Positions 26,798-35,675 of a DNA stretch of 64,000 bases are shown here, piece after piece. The notes below the pieces were generated by a model. That model saw only the letters and a program-made list of their open reading frames with translations. It searched no databases and had not been told where the DNA came from. Source of the DNA: Devosia elaeis (lineage in GTDB: Bacteria > Pseudomonadota > Alphaproteobacteria > Rhizobiales > Devosiaceae). The stretch is taken from contig NZ_LVVY01000071.1 of the NCBI RefSeq assembly GCF_001650025.1, positions 27,073 through 91,072 of the forward strand. Reading direction: 5' to 3'. Made by a program: the position numbers and the translations under genes. Positions within the stretch are counted from its first letter, which is position 1; each line of letters begins with the position of its first letter.

Positions 26798-27610
26798 CTA
26801 GAGCCCGAAGGCCAGGATGGCGATGAGGCCCGCGCCGCCCACGGCGATGCGCCACCAGGCGAAGGGCGCGAAGCCGTGGCGGCTGACGAAATCGAGCAGA
26901 TATTTGACCACCAGCGCGCCGACCACGAAGGAGGCGGCGAAGCCGATGGCGATATTGAGCCCCAGGCTCATGTCGATGAGCTCGCGGCTCTTGTAGAGAT
27001 CGTAGCCGAAGGCGCCGGCCATGATCGGCAGGGCGATGAAGAAGGTGAATTCGGCGGCGGAGCGCTTGGACGCCCCGAACAGCATGGCCCCGACCACCGT
27101 GGAGCCCGAGCGCGAGACGCCGGGAATGAGGCTGAGCACCTGGAACAGCCCCACGACCAGCGCCAGATGCCAGGGGAAGGTGTAGATGTCGTCGTAGCGC
27201 ACCGGCTTGGGCATCCGGTCGACGATCAGCAGCACGACGCCGCCGATCAGCAGCGAAATGCAGATCACCAGCGGGGATTCGTAGATCACCTGCTGGATAT
27301 ATTCGCGGAACAGCACCCCGATGATGACCGCAGGAAGGCAGGCGATCACCACGGCCAGCGCGAAGTGCCAGGCATAGGCCTTGCCGGTCAGGGCATCGCG
27401 GATCAGCACGCCCAGCTTGGCGAAATAGATGGTCAGCACCGCCAGGATGGCGCCGAGCTGGATGAGCACGATGAAGGTCGCCGGCTGGGTCAGGCCGAAG
27501 AAATGTCCCGCCAGCAGCAGGTGGCCGGTGGAGCTGACCGGAAGGAATTCGGTAAGCCCTTCGATGATTCCCAGCACCAGGGGCACAAAAAGACCTTGAT
27601 CGGCGTTCAT
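26798..27610 (-). CDS. uppP: Undecaprenyl-diphosphate phosphatase
   Basis: Integral membrane enzyme of 270 residues that recycles undecaprenyl pyrophosphate for cell-wall synthesis; overexpression in other bacteria gives bacitracin resistance. Signature motifs EGLTEFLPVSSTGHLLLA near the N-terminus and IPGVSRSGSTVVGA in the middle are intact. About seven transmembrane helices. Convergent with lolA. Confidence 0.96.
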   Translation of the reverse strand: MNADQGLFVPLVLGIIEGLTEFLPVSSTGHLLLAGHFFGLTQPATFIVLIQLGAILAVLTIYFAKLGVLIRDALTGKAYAWHFALAVVIACLPAVIIGVLFREYIQQVIYESPLVICISLLIGGVVLLIVDRMPKPVRYDDIYTFPWHLALVVGLFQVLSLIPGVSRSGSTVVGAMLFGASKRSAAEFTFFIALPIMAGAFGYDLYKSRELIDMSLGLNIAIGFAASFVVGALVVKYLLDFVSRHGFAPFAWWRIAVGGAGLIAILAFGL

Positions 27611-27721
27611 TTGATCCCCTAACTCGTTTCAAAGGGCCGGTTTTGCGTTCCTCATAACGGTGTTCGCCCACAGCGCCAACCCGGGGACAGCATGACAGGC
27701 CTGCGTTAACAGGGCCCGTTC

Positions 27722-28402
27722 ATGCCAACTCTCGTGCATTATCCTCTCGACCCCGCTTCGCGCCTCATCCGGCTGATGTGCGCCGAATATGGCGTGCCGC
27801 TGGACCTCGAGGAGATCAAGCCCTGGCTGCGCGAGGAGGCCCTGCTCGAGCTCAATCCGGCCGCCACCCTGCCCATCCTCTTCACCGAGAGCGAGGACGC
27901 CGTGGTCGGCATCATGGCCAATATCCATGCGGTGGAGGATTTCTACACGCCCGACATCGTGGGGGGCCTGTTTCCCACCGATCCCCTGGCGCGCGCCGAG
28001 ATGTGGCGACTGGTGGAATGGGTGCTGGTCAAGCTCAATGACGAGGTGACGCGCTACCTGGTCGAGGAAAAGATCGCCAAGCGCGATATTCGCGGCGCCA
28101 CGCCCGAGCCTTCGGTGCTGCGGGCGGCCAAGGCCAATCTGGGCGAGCACGTGCTCTATTTCAACTGGCTGCTGGCCAGCCGCAACTGGCTGGCCGGGGA
28201 CGATCTGAGCCTGGCCGACTTCGCCCTGGCCGCCCATGTCTCGACGCTCGATTATATGGGCGACGTCGATTGGTCCAAGATCCCGGCCGAGACGCGCGAC
28301 TGGTATTCGCGCATCAAGTCCCGCCCGGCCTTCCGCACCCTGCTCAACGACCGCGTCGTGGCCATGCCGCCCTCGCGCGGCTATGCTGACCTGGATTTTT
28401 GA
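27722..28402 (+). CDS. Glutathione S-transferase family protein
   Basis: A 226-residue GST-like protein: N-terminal thioredoxin-fold half (LVHYPLDPASRLIRLMCAEYGV, NPAATLPIL) and C-terminal helical half (WLAGDDLSLADFALAAHVSTLDYMGDV). The usual Tyr/Ser/Cys after the first strand is not obvious. Single gene, divergent from uppP. Confidence 0.85.
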   Translation: MPTLVHYPLDPASRLIRLMCAEYGVPLDLEEIKPWLREEALLELNPAATLPILFTESEDAVVGIMANIHAVEDFYTPDIVGGLFPTDPLARAEMWRLVEWVLVKLNDEVTRYLVEEKIAKRDIRGATPEPSVLRAAKANLGEHVLYFNWLLASRNWLAGDDLSLADFALAAHVSTLDYMGDVDWSKIPAETRDWYSRIKSRPAFRTLLNDRVVAMPPSRGYADLDF

Positions 28403-28430
28403 ACTTTCCCATCTGAGCCGCTAATCTCGG

Positions 28431-28522
28431 AGACCTCATCCTGAGCTTGTCGAAGGACGAGGTCGGGGTCGCGATGCTGTCGTGCCACGCCCTCGTGGTT
28501 CGACAGGCTCACCATGAGGTCT
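28431..28522. repeat. MITE-like palindrome overlapping the possible queG start
   Basis: A 92-base element whose ends AGACCTCATCCTGAGCTTGTC and GACAGGCTCACCATGAGGTCT are imperfect inverted repeats of about 32 bases. A half copy (CTCGTGGTTCGACGGGCTCACCATGAGGTCTTC) lies at about 49864-49897. The element supplies in-frame codons upstream of queG. Confidence 0.8.
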
Positions 28523-28524
28523 AC

Positions 28525-29658
28525 TTGGAAAACGCCGCACCGGACAGGACAGCACTTCTCGCCGAGCTGAAGGCCCGGGCCAGCGCCCTGGGCTTCGACG
28601 CTTTTGGCGTGGCGCGGGCCGATTCGCGGCCGGACCTGCCCGAAAAGCTGGCCCATGCTCTGGCGGCGGGCTGGCACGCCGATATGGACTGGATGGCCGA
28701 AACCGAGGAAAGGCGCGGCGATCCGCGCCGGCTCTGGGCCGAGGCCCGGTCGGTCATCCTGCTCGGGATCAATTACGGGCCGGAGACGGACCCCATGGCG
28801 CTGCTGGCGGAACGGGATGCCGGCATCATCTCCGCCTATGCCCGCAATCGCGATTATCACGACATCATCAAGGGGCGCCTCAAGGAATTGGCGGGGCTCC
28901 TGGCGCGGCGGGCCGGGGCGGAGGTGAAAGTCTTCGTCGATACCGCGCCGCTGATGGAAAAGCCGTTGGCCGAGGCGGCGGGCCTCGGCTGGCAGGGCAA
29001 GCACACCGTACTGGTCAGCCGCGATTTCGGCTCCTGGCTGTTCCTGGGCGCCATCTTGACATCGGCGGACCTGCCTCCGGACAGGCCCCATGCCGAGAGC
29101 TGCGGCACCTGCACGCGCTGCCTCGATATCTGTCCCACCAAGGCCTTTCCCGCGCCGTTCCAACTGGATGCGCGCAAGTGCCTGGCCTATTACTCGGTTG
29201 AACATAAAGGGCAAATTCCGCAGGAATTCCGCGTGCCCATGGGCAATCGCATCTATGGCTGCGACGATTGCCTGGCCGTCTGTCCCTGGAACAAGTTCGC
29301 CTCGGCCAGCCGCGAGGCGCGGCTGCGCAGCCGGCCGGAACTGGAGCGTCCGGCTCTGGCGGATTTGGTGCAATTGGACGATGCGGCATTTCGCAGCCTC
29401 TTTGCCGGCTCTCCGGTCAAGCGGATCGGCCATGCTCGCTTCATCCGTAACGTCTTGATCGGCATCGGCAATTCTGCCAATCCCGACTATATTCCCCTGG
29501 TGCGCCGGCGGCTGGGCGATCCCTCGCCCCTGGTGCGCGGCGCGGCCATCTGGGCGCTGCGGCGGCTCGACCCCGAGGGGGCCGATGCGCTAAGGCAGGA
29601 GAGCCTGGCGCGGGAAAACGAGGCCGCGGTGCGGGCAGAATGGGATGGTCGGGTTTGA
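28525..29658 (+). CDS. queG: Epoxyqueuosine reductase QueG
   Basis: B12-dependent iron-sulfur enzyme for the last step of queuosine tRNA modification. Two 4Fe-4S motifs, CGTCTRCLDICP and CDDCLAVCPWNKF, and a C-terminal HEAT-like tail (LVRRRLGDPSPLVRGAAIWAL) are present. About 378 residues, normal. Start is uncertain: TTG 28525 just after the palindromic repeat gives the typical N-terminus (..TALLAELKARASALGFDAFGVA) with weak GAGGT upstream, while ATG 28474 would put 17 repeat-derived residues in front. First gene of a queG-SDR-GNAT operon. Confidence 0.93.
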   Translation: MENAAPDRTALLAELKARASALGFDAFGVARADSRPDLPEKLAHALAAGWHADMDWMAETEERRGDPRRLWAEARSVILLGINYGPETDPMALLAERDAGIISAYARNRDYHDIIKGRLKELAGLLARRAGAEVKVFVDTAPLMEKPLAEAAGLGWQGKHTVLVSRDFGSWLFLGAILTSADLPPDRPHAESCGTCTRCLDICPTKAFPAPFQLDARKCLAYYSVEHKGQIPQEFRVPMGNRIYGCDDCLAVCPWNKFASASREARLRSRPELERPALADLVQLDDAAFRSLFAGSPVKRIGHARFIRNVLIGIGNSANPDYIPLVRRRLGDPSPLVRGAAIWALRRLDPEGADALRQESLARENEAAVRAEWDGRV

Positions 29659-30530
29659 TGAACGCTTTCTTTTTCGGCTTGGGATTTTCGGCGCAGAGCG
29701 CGGTCCGCTTCATGCGCGAAAGCGGTGATTTCGGCGCCATTTCGGGTACCGTCAGGCATGCCGAAAAGGCCAATAGGTTAGCAGACTGTTATCATCTGGT
29801 GCCGCTTTTCGATGGCACCGCGCCGGGAGCGGCAGTGGGGCCGGCACTCCGTTCGGGCATCACCCATGTCGTGCTCTCGATTGCCCCGGATGCGGATGGC
29901 GATCCGGTGCTGCGCCATCATCGCGCCGATCTCGACGCGGCCGAGGACCTGCAATGGCTCTGCTATTATTCGACGGTCGGCGTCTATGGCGATTTCGGCG
30001 GCGCATGGATCGATGAAAGCGCGCCGCTGGTGCCGCGCAACATGCGCAGCGATTACCGGGTGCTGGCCGAGCAGCAATGGCGCGACTACGCCGCCGCGCG
30101 CGGCGTGCCGCTGGCCATCTTGCGCCTGGCCGGCATCTATGGTCCCGGCCGGTCCGGCTTCGACAAGCTGCGCGAGGGGACGGCGCGGCGGATCGTCAAG
30201 CCGGGCCAGGTCTTCAACCGCATCCATGTGGAAGACATTGCCCGCGTCACCGCCCTGGCTGCCCGCCAGCGCCTGGCCGGCACCTTCAACCTTGCCGATG
30301 ACGAGCCGGCGCCGCCCCAGGACGTCATCGCCCATGCCGCGGGGCTGATCGGCATGGACGCGCCCCCCGACCTGCCCTTCGAGACCGCCGAGATGACGCC
30401 GATGCAGAAGAGCTTTTATCGCGACAACAAGCGGGTTTCCAACAAGGCCATCAAGGCGGCGCTGGGGATCGAGCTGCTCTATCCGACCTATCGCCAAGGC
30501 CTGGCCCAGGTGCTGGAGAGCGAGCAATGA
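29658..30530 (+). CDS. SDR/NAD-dependent epimerase-like protein (YeeZ type)
   Basis: A 290-residue extended short-chain dehydrogenase-like protein. It has a divergent Rossmann start (FFFGLGFSAQSAVRFM), YYSTVGVYGDFGGAWIDE, RLAGIYGPGRSGFDKL and FNRIHVEDIA, as in YeeZ-like sugar-nucleotide epimerase relatives. Its ATG overlaps the queG stop by one base, and its end overlaps the GNAT start by four. Substrate unknown. Confidence 0.83.
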   Translation: MNAFFFGLGFSAQSAVRFMRESGDFGAISGTVRHAEKANRLADCYHLVPLFDGTAPGAAVGPALRSGITHVVLSIAPDADGDPVLRHHRADLDAAEDLQWLCYYSTVGVYGDFGGAWIDESAPLVPRNMRSDYRVLAEQQWRDYAAARGVPLAILRLAGIYGPGRSGFDKLREGTARRIVKPGQVFNRIHVEDIARVTALAARQRLAGTFNLADDEPAPPQDVIAHAAGLIGMDAPPDLPFETAEMTPMQKSFYRDNKRVSNKAIKAALGIELLYPTYRQGLAQVLESEQ

Positions 30531-31198
30531 GCGTGCAACCCGCAAGATCGGCGCCCGAACACGCCGTGCTCGAGGGGCGCTATGTGCGCCTGGAGCCGGT
30601 GGCGCCGGGCCATGCGGCCGACCTCTTCGCCATTTCCGCCGGCGAGGAGGCGGAAGCCCGCTATCGCTTCCTGCCCAACGACCCGCCGATGAGCCTCGGC
30701 GAGGTGAATAATTGGATCGCCACGGTGCAGAACGGGCCCGATCTTTACGTGGCGGTCATCGACAAGGCATCCGGCCGCGCCGTCGGCCGCCAGGCCTGGC
30801 TGCGCATCCGGCCCGAACATGGCTCGGTCGAAATCGGCGCCATCTATTGGGGCCTGCCCATGGCGCGCTCGCGCCTGGCGACCGAAGCGCTCTATCTCTT
30901 CGCCCGCCACGCCTTCGACGACCTGGGCTATCGGCGCTTCGAATGGAAATGCAACGACCGCAACGCCCCCTCCAAGGCCGCCGCGACCCGGTTCGGTTTC
31001 ATCTATGAGGGCCTGTTCCGGCAGGACATGATCGTCAAGGGCGAAAACCGCGACACCGCCTGGTTCTCGATCCTGGACAGCGAATGGCCCGCCCTGCGGG
31101 AAGAATATGAGCGCTGGCTGAACCCGGAGAATTTCGATGCTGCGGGACAGCAGAGGACGAAGCTCGCCTTGCGAGGCCTTGATTCTCAAGAAGGCTGA
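30527..31198 (+). CDS. GNAT-family N-acetyltransferase (RimJ/RimL-like)
   Basis: A 223-residue acetyltransferase: LEGRYVRLEPVAPGHA start, GSVEIGAIYWGLPMARSRLATEAL acetyl-CoA region, and RRFEWKCNDRNAPSKAAATRFGFIYEG, the usual RimL-like C-terminal strand. Last gene of the queG operon (ATGA overlap with the SDR gene). Acceptor unknown. Confidence 0.87.
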   Translation: MSVQPARSAPEHAVLEGRYVRLEPVAPGHAADLFAISAGEEAEARYRFLPNDPPMSLGEVNNWIATVQNGPDLYVAVIDKASGRAVGRQAWLRIRPEHGSVEIGAIYWGLPMARSRLATEALYLFARHAFDDLGYRRFEWKCNDRNAPSKAAATRFGFIYEGLFRQDMIVKGENRDTAWFSILDSEWPALREEYERWLNPENFDAAGQQRTKLALRGLDSQEG

Positions 31199-31247
31199 TT
31201 TTGAGAGCCAACTGGATTTGGCTGTCGGATTTGTCAGGCTAAGATGC

Positions 31248-31280
31248 TTGTCTATCAAGAATAAAGAATCTGATAGACAA
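31248..31280. promoter_or_regulatory. Palindromic operator upstream of the Fic gene
   Basis: Perfect inverted repeat TTGTCTATCA (31248-31257) / TGATAGACAA (31271-31280) with a 13-base AT-rich spacer. A variant half site TGATAGTCAA recurs at 31341-31350, next to the ribosome site, and TTGTCAGGCTA lies at 31231. Looks like the binding site of a dimeric repressor, perhaps the Fic protein itself through its C-terminal winged helix. Confidence 0.7.
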
Positions 31281-31358
31281 ATGTCGTTGACAGTCGTAAG
31301 GCTCAGGCAAACGCGTTTGAATCTCGAATTTTCCTGATTCTGATAGTCAAGGTGGGCC

Positions 31359-32486
31359 ATGGCAGAGTTCGACCTGAGCGGCGCAGTCCAGTACCACTAC
31401 GATCAATTTCCGCCGCAGAGCATCGATACGATGCGCCTCATCAGGCCCCTGGCTTCTGCCTCCGCGGCGCTGGCCCGCTATGACCAGATGCTCAAGGGGA
31501 TGCATAACAGCGAAATCCTGCTGGCGCCCCTGCGCAACCAGGAAGCCGTGGTGTCCTCCCGTATGGAGGGCACGATCAGCACGCTCGATGAGGTCCTGCG
31601 CTACGAGGCCGACCAGGAGGAAGACGAGGCCACCGATCCCAACAAATATCGCAGCGAGGCCGTGGAGGTCTTTCTCTATGGCCGTGCGCTGACCCAGGCG
31701 CAGCATTCCATTGAACAGGGAGCACCCATCTCTCCCTGGTTGATCCGGTCGGCGCATCGGGTACTGCTCGGGTTCGGGCGTGGCGCAAGCCTCAACCCGG
31801 GGGAGTTCAAGACCGAGCAGAACTATCTGGCGGATCGTTCCCGCCGGAAAATCCAGTTTATCCCCATCAGCCCGCAGGCGCTGGGTTTGGGCATGGACAA
31901 GCTGACCGATTTCATCAATTCCGATGAATGGGAGCTGCTGATCCGCACGGCGCTTGCACATCTGGAATTTGAAGCCCTGCATCCGTTCAAGGACGGCAAT
32001 GGGCGCATCGGGCGCATGCTGATTACGCTTATGCTCTGGCATTACGGCGCGATCGCCGCGCCGCACTTTTACATCAGCGGCTATTTCGAGGAGCGACGAG
32101 ACGAATATATCGAACGGATGCGCGCGGTCTCTCAAGACGGCGCGTGGACGGACTGGATCTTGTTCTTCCTCGCCGCGATTGAGGACCAGGCCAACCGCAA
32201 CCTGGCCAAAGCAGAAGAAATCCGCTCGCTTTACGAAGCCATGAAGGAAGAATTCCGGCGCATTCTCAGGAACCAATGGAGCACGACGGCGCTGGATTTT
32301 CTGTTCGCGCGCCCGGTGTTCCGCAACAATATCTTCACCGCGCGCTCGGGAATTCCCGCTGCCACCGCCCATCGTTTCGCGCGCACCCTGAGCGAAAATG
32401 GTTTGCTGGAAACGCTCGAAGCGGCAGCAGGGCGCCGGCCGGCCCTCTATCGGTTCGAGCCGCTTTTGCGCCTGGTCCGCGACTAG
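31359..32486 (+). CDS. Fic-family protein (AMPylase, class II)
   Basis: A 375-residue Fic protein. Catalytic motif HPFKDGNGRIGR at residues 208-219 is intact, predicting transfer of AMP to a protein target. An N-terminal inhibitory helix motif SSRMEG (66-71; S/T-xxx-E-G/N) marks class II self-inhibited Fic enzymes. The last ~75 residues (DFLFARPVFRNNIFTARSGIPAATAHRFARTL) look like a winged helix. Upstream DNA is noticeably AT-richer than the surroundings. Stops tail to tail with, and overlapping by four bases, the hydrolase gene. Confidence 0.92.
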   Translation: MAEFDLSGAVQYHYDQFPPQSIDTMRLIRPLASASAALARYDQMLKGMHNSEILLAPLRNQEAVVSSRMEGTISTLDEVLRYEADQEEDEATDPNKYRSEAVEVFLYGRALTQAQHSIEQGAPISPWLIRSAHRVLLGFGRGASLNPGEFKTEQNYLADRSRRKIQFIPISPQALGLGMDKLTDFINSDEWELLIRTALAHLEFEALHPFKDGNGRIGRMLITLMLWHYGAIAAPHFYISGYFEERRDEYIERMRAVSQDGAWTDWILFFLAAIEDQANRNLAKAEEIRSLYEAMKEEFRRILRNQWSTTALDFLFARPVFRNNIFTARSGIPAATAHRFARTLSENGLLETLEAAAGRRPALYRFEPLLRLVRD

Positions 32487-33253
32487 CTGTTCACCATTCC
32501 CAGCACCGTCCTGCGCAGCAGGTCCAAGTCCTGTTCGCGGCTCAGGCGGTGGTCGCCGTCGGGGATGAGGGTGAAGGTGACGGGGTCGTGCAGGATATGG
32601 GTGAGGAGGCGGCGCGCATGGGTGGCGGGGACGTCGGGATCCTGGGCACCCTGCAGGATATGGACCGGGCAGCCGGTTTCGATGACCGCGCCGAACAGGC
32701 TATGATGGGCGCCGTCCTCGATGAAGCGGCGCGTATAGAGATAGGGCCCGTCGCCATAGCGGCTGTCGCGCTCGAACCAGCCCTGGCGGTCGAGATCGCG
32801 CTGCTGCGCCGGCGTCATGCGCTCGGGCAGCAGGGTGGTGGTGGCGTCGACGGCCGGGGCGATGAGCACTAGGCCCTTGAGCGGCTGGCCCAGGGCGGCC
32901 CGGCGGCGGGCCAGGAGCAGCGCGATCCAGCCGCCCATGGATGAGCCGCAGACGATCTGCGGGCCGCTTGTCAATGCCAGCACCGCCTCGGCCTCTTCGA
33001 GCCAGCGGCTGATCGTGCCGTCTTCGAAGCGGCCGCCCGACTGGCCATCGCCGGAATAGTCGAAGCGGGTGACGGCGAGGCCCTTTTCGGCGCCCAGCGC
33101 ATCGAGGGCGCTGGCCTTGGCGCCGTTCATCACCGAGCGGAAGCCATTGAGCCAGAACAGGCCCGGCGCGCCCCCGTCGCGCTGCGCGACGGCGATCTCG
33201 CGGGCGCTGGCGCCGGCGCCGATTGTGAGGCGGAACAGATTGAGGGAACCCAT
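32483..33253 (-). CDS. Alpha/beta hydrolase
   Basis: A 256-residue serine hydrolase. Nucleophile elbow GSSMGG, oxyanion region LFWLNGF, acid in QGAQDPDVP and His in PDGDHRLSRE fit the catalytic triad. FDYSGDGQSGG is the family loop after strand 4. ATG 33253 is preferred over 33304 because it starts the conserved fold. Likely a small-ester or thioester hydrolase; substrate unknown. Confidence 0.86.
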   Translation of the reverse strand: MGSLNLFRLTIGAGASAREIAVAQRDGGAPGLFWLNGFRSVMNGAKASALDALGAEKGLAVTRFDYSGDGQSGGRFEDGTISRWLEEAEAVLALTSGPQIVCGSSMGGWIALLLARRRAALGQPLKGLVLIAPAVDATTTLLPERMTPAQQRDLDRQGWFERDSRYGDGPYLYTRRFIEDGAHHSLFGAVIETGCPVHILQGAQDPDVPATHARRLLTHILHDPVTFTLIPDGDHRLSREQDLDLLRRTVLGMVNS

Positions 33254-33407
33254 GGGCGGACCGGAACTTTTCCTTGCGACGGAATCGGCGTCTCCATGGC
33301 GCAACAGCGAAGAAATCGCTTGGCGTGCCAGTTGACTTTACGCCCCGCTACCACGATTTTAGGGCCGATTTCAGCCCCTCCTACCAATAGAATAAGGAAA
33401 GCTTGCC

Positions 33408-33944
33408 ATTCGCCGTCCCATGAGACCCGTTGCGCCCCAGAAAGATGGGCCGCTTGCCAACGAGGATATCACCAGCCCCGACGTTCAGCTCATCGATGCG
33501 AGCGGTGAAAACCGCGGCATTGTCCGCACGCGTGAAGCCCTGGCCGAAGCGCAGGAAGCCGGGCTCGACCTGGTTCTGATCGCCGCCAATTCGCAACCGC
33601 CCGTGGCCAAGATGCTCGATCTCGGGCGCTACAAATATGCCGCGCAGAAGAAGGCGGCAGAGGCGCGCAAGAAGCAGAAGGTGATCGAGGTCAAGGAAGT
33701 TCAGATGCGTCCGAACATCGACGACCACGATTACGAGACCAAGATGAAGGCTGTGCACCGGTTCCTGGGCGATGGCGACCGGGTCAAGGTGACGATGCGG
33801 TTCCGTGGCCGCGAAATGGCGCACCAGGACCTGGGCATGCAATTGCTGCTCAAGGTCAAGCAGCAGACCGAGGAAGTGGCCAAGGTGGAAAGCCAGCCGC
33901 GCTCGGAAGGCCGCCAGATGGTCATGGTGCTGGCGCCCAAATAA
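33408..33944 (+). CDS. infC: Translation initiation factor IF-3 with AUU start codon
   Basis: IF-3, 178 residues from the ATT codon at 33408 (ATT-CGC-CGT-CCC-ATG). ATT is preferred: AAGGA at 33394-33398 is correctly spaced for it, about 21 bases from the ATG at 33420, and it gives the MRRP N-terminus usual in related bacteria. AUU starts are the known basis of infC autocontrol by IF-3. N-domain ([14 protein letters not shown]) and C-domain ([31 protein letters not shown]) are intact. The stop is followed by a terminator; rpmI-rplT do not follow. Confidence 0.93.
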   Translation: MRRPMRPVAPQKDGPLANEDITSPDVQLIDASGENRGIVRTREALAEAQEAGLDLVLIAANSQPPVAKMLDLGRYKYAAQKKAAEARKKQKVIEVKEVQMRPNIDDHDYETKMKAVHRFLGDGDRVKVTMRFRGREMAHQDLGMQLLLKVKQQTEEVAKVESQPRSEGRQMVMVLAPK

Positions 33945-33968
33945 GGGCCTGTCAGCCAGGTTAGGAAG

Positions 33969-33994
33969 AAGCGGGTCGAAAGGCCCGCTTTTTT
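33969..33994 (+). terminator. Rho-independent terminator of infC
   Basis: Stem AAGCGGG / CCCGCTT with an 8-base loop followed by TTTTTTG, 25 bases after the infC stop. Confidence 0.9.
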
Positions 33995-34175
33995 GTTGGC
34001 CGGGATGGAGGCGCGTTGCCCGCATTGACCAATCCCGACCGGCGGCCTAGAAGCGGTCATCGGCAGAAGGAGATTTATGCGCAGAGGCTCGTGATCCTGA
34101 ACCGCGTTCGGCGGTATCGCCCGGCACCATGGATGGTCGCCGGACCTCTTTGCATATATTTTCTGCGGAATTCCC

Positions 34176-34640
34176 ATGACGAACCAAACTGTTACCATCC
34201 GGCCTTTCGAGGCGGCGGACACCACCAAGCTGTCAAAAATCTGGCTCGAGGCCTCCCTGCTGGCGCATCCCTTTATCGGGGTGACGCGCCTGACGGCGCA
34301 GCGGGCGCTGATCGAAGAGCATTACCTACCGGGCGCCGAAACCTGGGTCGCCAGCCTGGGCGGCGAGCCTGCCGGCTTCATCAGCCTGCTCGACGACTTT
34401 ATCGGCGGCTTGTTCGTGGCGCCGGACCGGCAGGGCCTGGGCATCGGCCGGCGTCTTATCGCCCATGCCCTGACGCTCAGGGGCGAGCTCTCGCTCGAAG
34501 TCTATACCCAGAACGCGCAGGCCATGGGCTTCTATAAGGAATTGGGCTTTGCGGAATTGTCCCGGCGCCCGATCGACGACGAGGGCTATCCCTTCGAGAA
34601 TGCGCGCCTGCGCCTGATGGGTGAGGGGCGGAAGGGTTAG
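34176..34640 (+). CDS. GNAT-family N-acetyltransferase
   Basis: A 154-residue acetyltransferase. Acetyl-CoA loop APDRQGLGIGRRLIAHA (Q/RxxGxG/A pattern) and the C-terminal NAQAMGFYKELGFAE strand are clear; resembles YjaB/PhnO-like small-molecule acetyltransferases. No strong ribosome site is visible. Acceptor unknown. Confidence 0.85.
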   Translation: MTNQTVTIRPFEAADTTKLSKIWLEASLLAHPFIGVTRLTAQRALIEEHYLPGAETWVASLGGEPAGFISLLDDFIGGLFVAPDRQGLGIGRRLIAHALTLRGELSLEVYTQNAQAMGFYKELGFAELSRRPIDDEGYPFENARLRLMGEGRKG

Positions 34641-34669
34641 GGCGCGCCAGTTCCGTGCATTTTCACGAT

Positions 34670-34747
34670 GTCATCCCCGCGAAAGCGGGGACTTCTGTTG
34701 TCGATATAGAGGCCGCAAACAGAGGTTCCCGCTTTCGCGGGAATGAC
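34670..34747. repeat. MITE-like palindromic element (GTCATCCCCGCGAAAGCGGGGAC)
   Basis: A 78-base element. Its ends are imperfect inverted repeats of about 33 bases and each holds a hairpin with a GAAA/TTTC centre (CCCCGCGAAAGCGGGG and CCCGCTTTCGCGGG). Fills the gap between convergent genes and could act as a bidirectional terminator. Confidence 0.8.
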
Positions 34748-34775
34748 GCCGTGGGTGAGCAAACAGGCCTCACCG

Positions 34776-35675
34776 CTAGCTCTGCGCCAGCACTGCGTCC
34801 ACATCCGCCTTGTGGGGGATGGCCGGCTGGGCGCCGGGCTTGAGGCAGGCGAGGCTGCCGGCGATGGCGGCGCGGCGCATGGCCGTTTCGAGGTCGAGCC
34901 CGGCATCGAGCGCGGCGGCGAGATAGCCGCAGAACGTGTCGCCGGCGCCGACAGTGTCGACCGGGTCGACCTTGTGAGCCGGCACCGAAAGCGTGCCGTC
35001 GGGCGTGGCGGCGCGCGCGCCTTCGGGCCCCAGCGTGACCACGATGGTGCGGCCGGTCCGCGCCACCCAATCGGCCATGGCCGCGTCCAGTTCGGCAATG
35101 GGGCGGCCCGAGAGCAGGGAAAACTCGGTTTCGTTGGCGATGACGATATCGGCGAGCGGGGCGAGTTCGGCGGTGTCGGGCAGGTAGGGCGCGGTATTGA
35201 GTACGCTGCGCGCGCCCTTCTGCCGGGCGATCTCGAGGGCGCGGCGGGTCGCTGCCTGCGGCACTTCCTGCTGCACCAGCACGATATCGCCCGGGCCGAG
35301 CCGGTCGAGCCCGGCATCGGCGTCGTCCGGGCTGACACTGCCATTGGCCCCGGGCAGGATGGCGATGACATTCTCGCCTTCGGCATCGACGAAGATCATG
35401 GCAATGCCGGTGGCCGCCTCGGCCCGGCGCAGCCGGGACAGATCGACGCCGCCCTCGCGCAGCAGGGCGGTGGCGAGATCGGCAAAGGCGTCGTCGCCCA
35501 CCGCCGAAACGTGCAGCACCTCGGCCCCGGCCCGGCGCGCGGCCAGGGCCTGGTTGGCTCCCTTGCCGCCCGGCGCCATGGAAAAGGTGCCGCCGGCCAC
35601 GGTTTCACCGGGCCTGGGCAGGCGGGTGACGGTGCCGATCTGGTCGAGATTGGTGGAGCCGAAAATGGTGATCAT
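34776..35675 (-). CDS. rbsK: Ribokinase / PfkB-family sugar kinase
   Basis: A 299-residue PfkB kinase. N-terminal signature PGGKGANQALAARRAGAEV and C-terminal DTVGAGDTFCGYLAAAL (catalytic Asp) match ribokinase; FGSTNLDQIGTVTRLPRPGET is the ribokinase substrate lid. ATG 35675 overlaps the DUF1697 stop (ATGA). No ribose transporter is adjacent, so ribose is the best but not the only substrate guess. Confidence 0.88.
   Translation of the reverse strand: MITIFGSTNLDQIGTVTRLPRPGETVAGGTFSMAPGGKGANQALAARRAGAEVLHVSAVGDDAFADLATALLREGGVDLSRLRRAEAATGIAMIFVDAEGENVIAILPGANGSVSPDDADAGLDRLGPGDIVLVQQEVPQAATRRALEIARQKGARSVLNTAPYLPDTAELAPLADIVIANETEFSLLSGRPIAELDAAMADWVARTGRTIVVTLGPEGARAATPDGTLSVPAHKVDPVDTVGAGDTFCGYLAAALDAGLDLETAMRRAAIAGSLACLKPGAQPAIPHKADVDAVLAQS

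Noticed and set aside
34670..34747. CRISPR-like repeat
   Set aside because: A single inverted-repeat element with no direct repeats or spacers.
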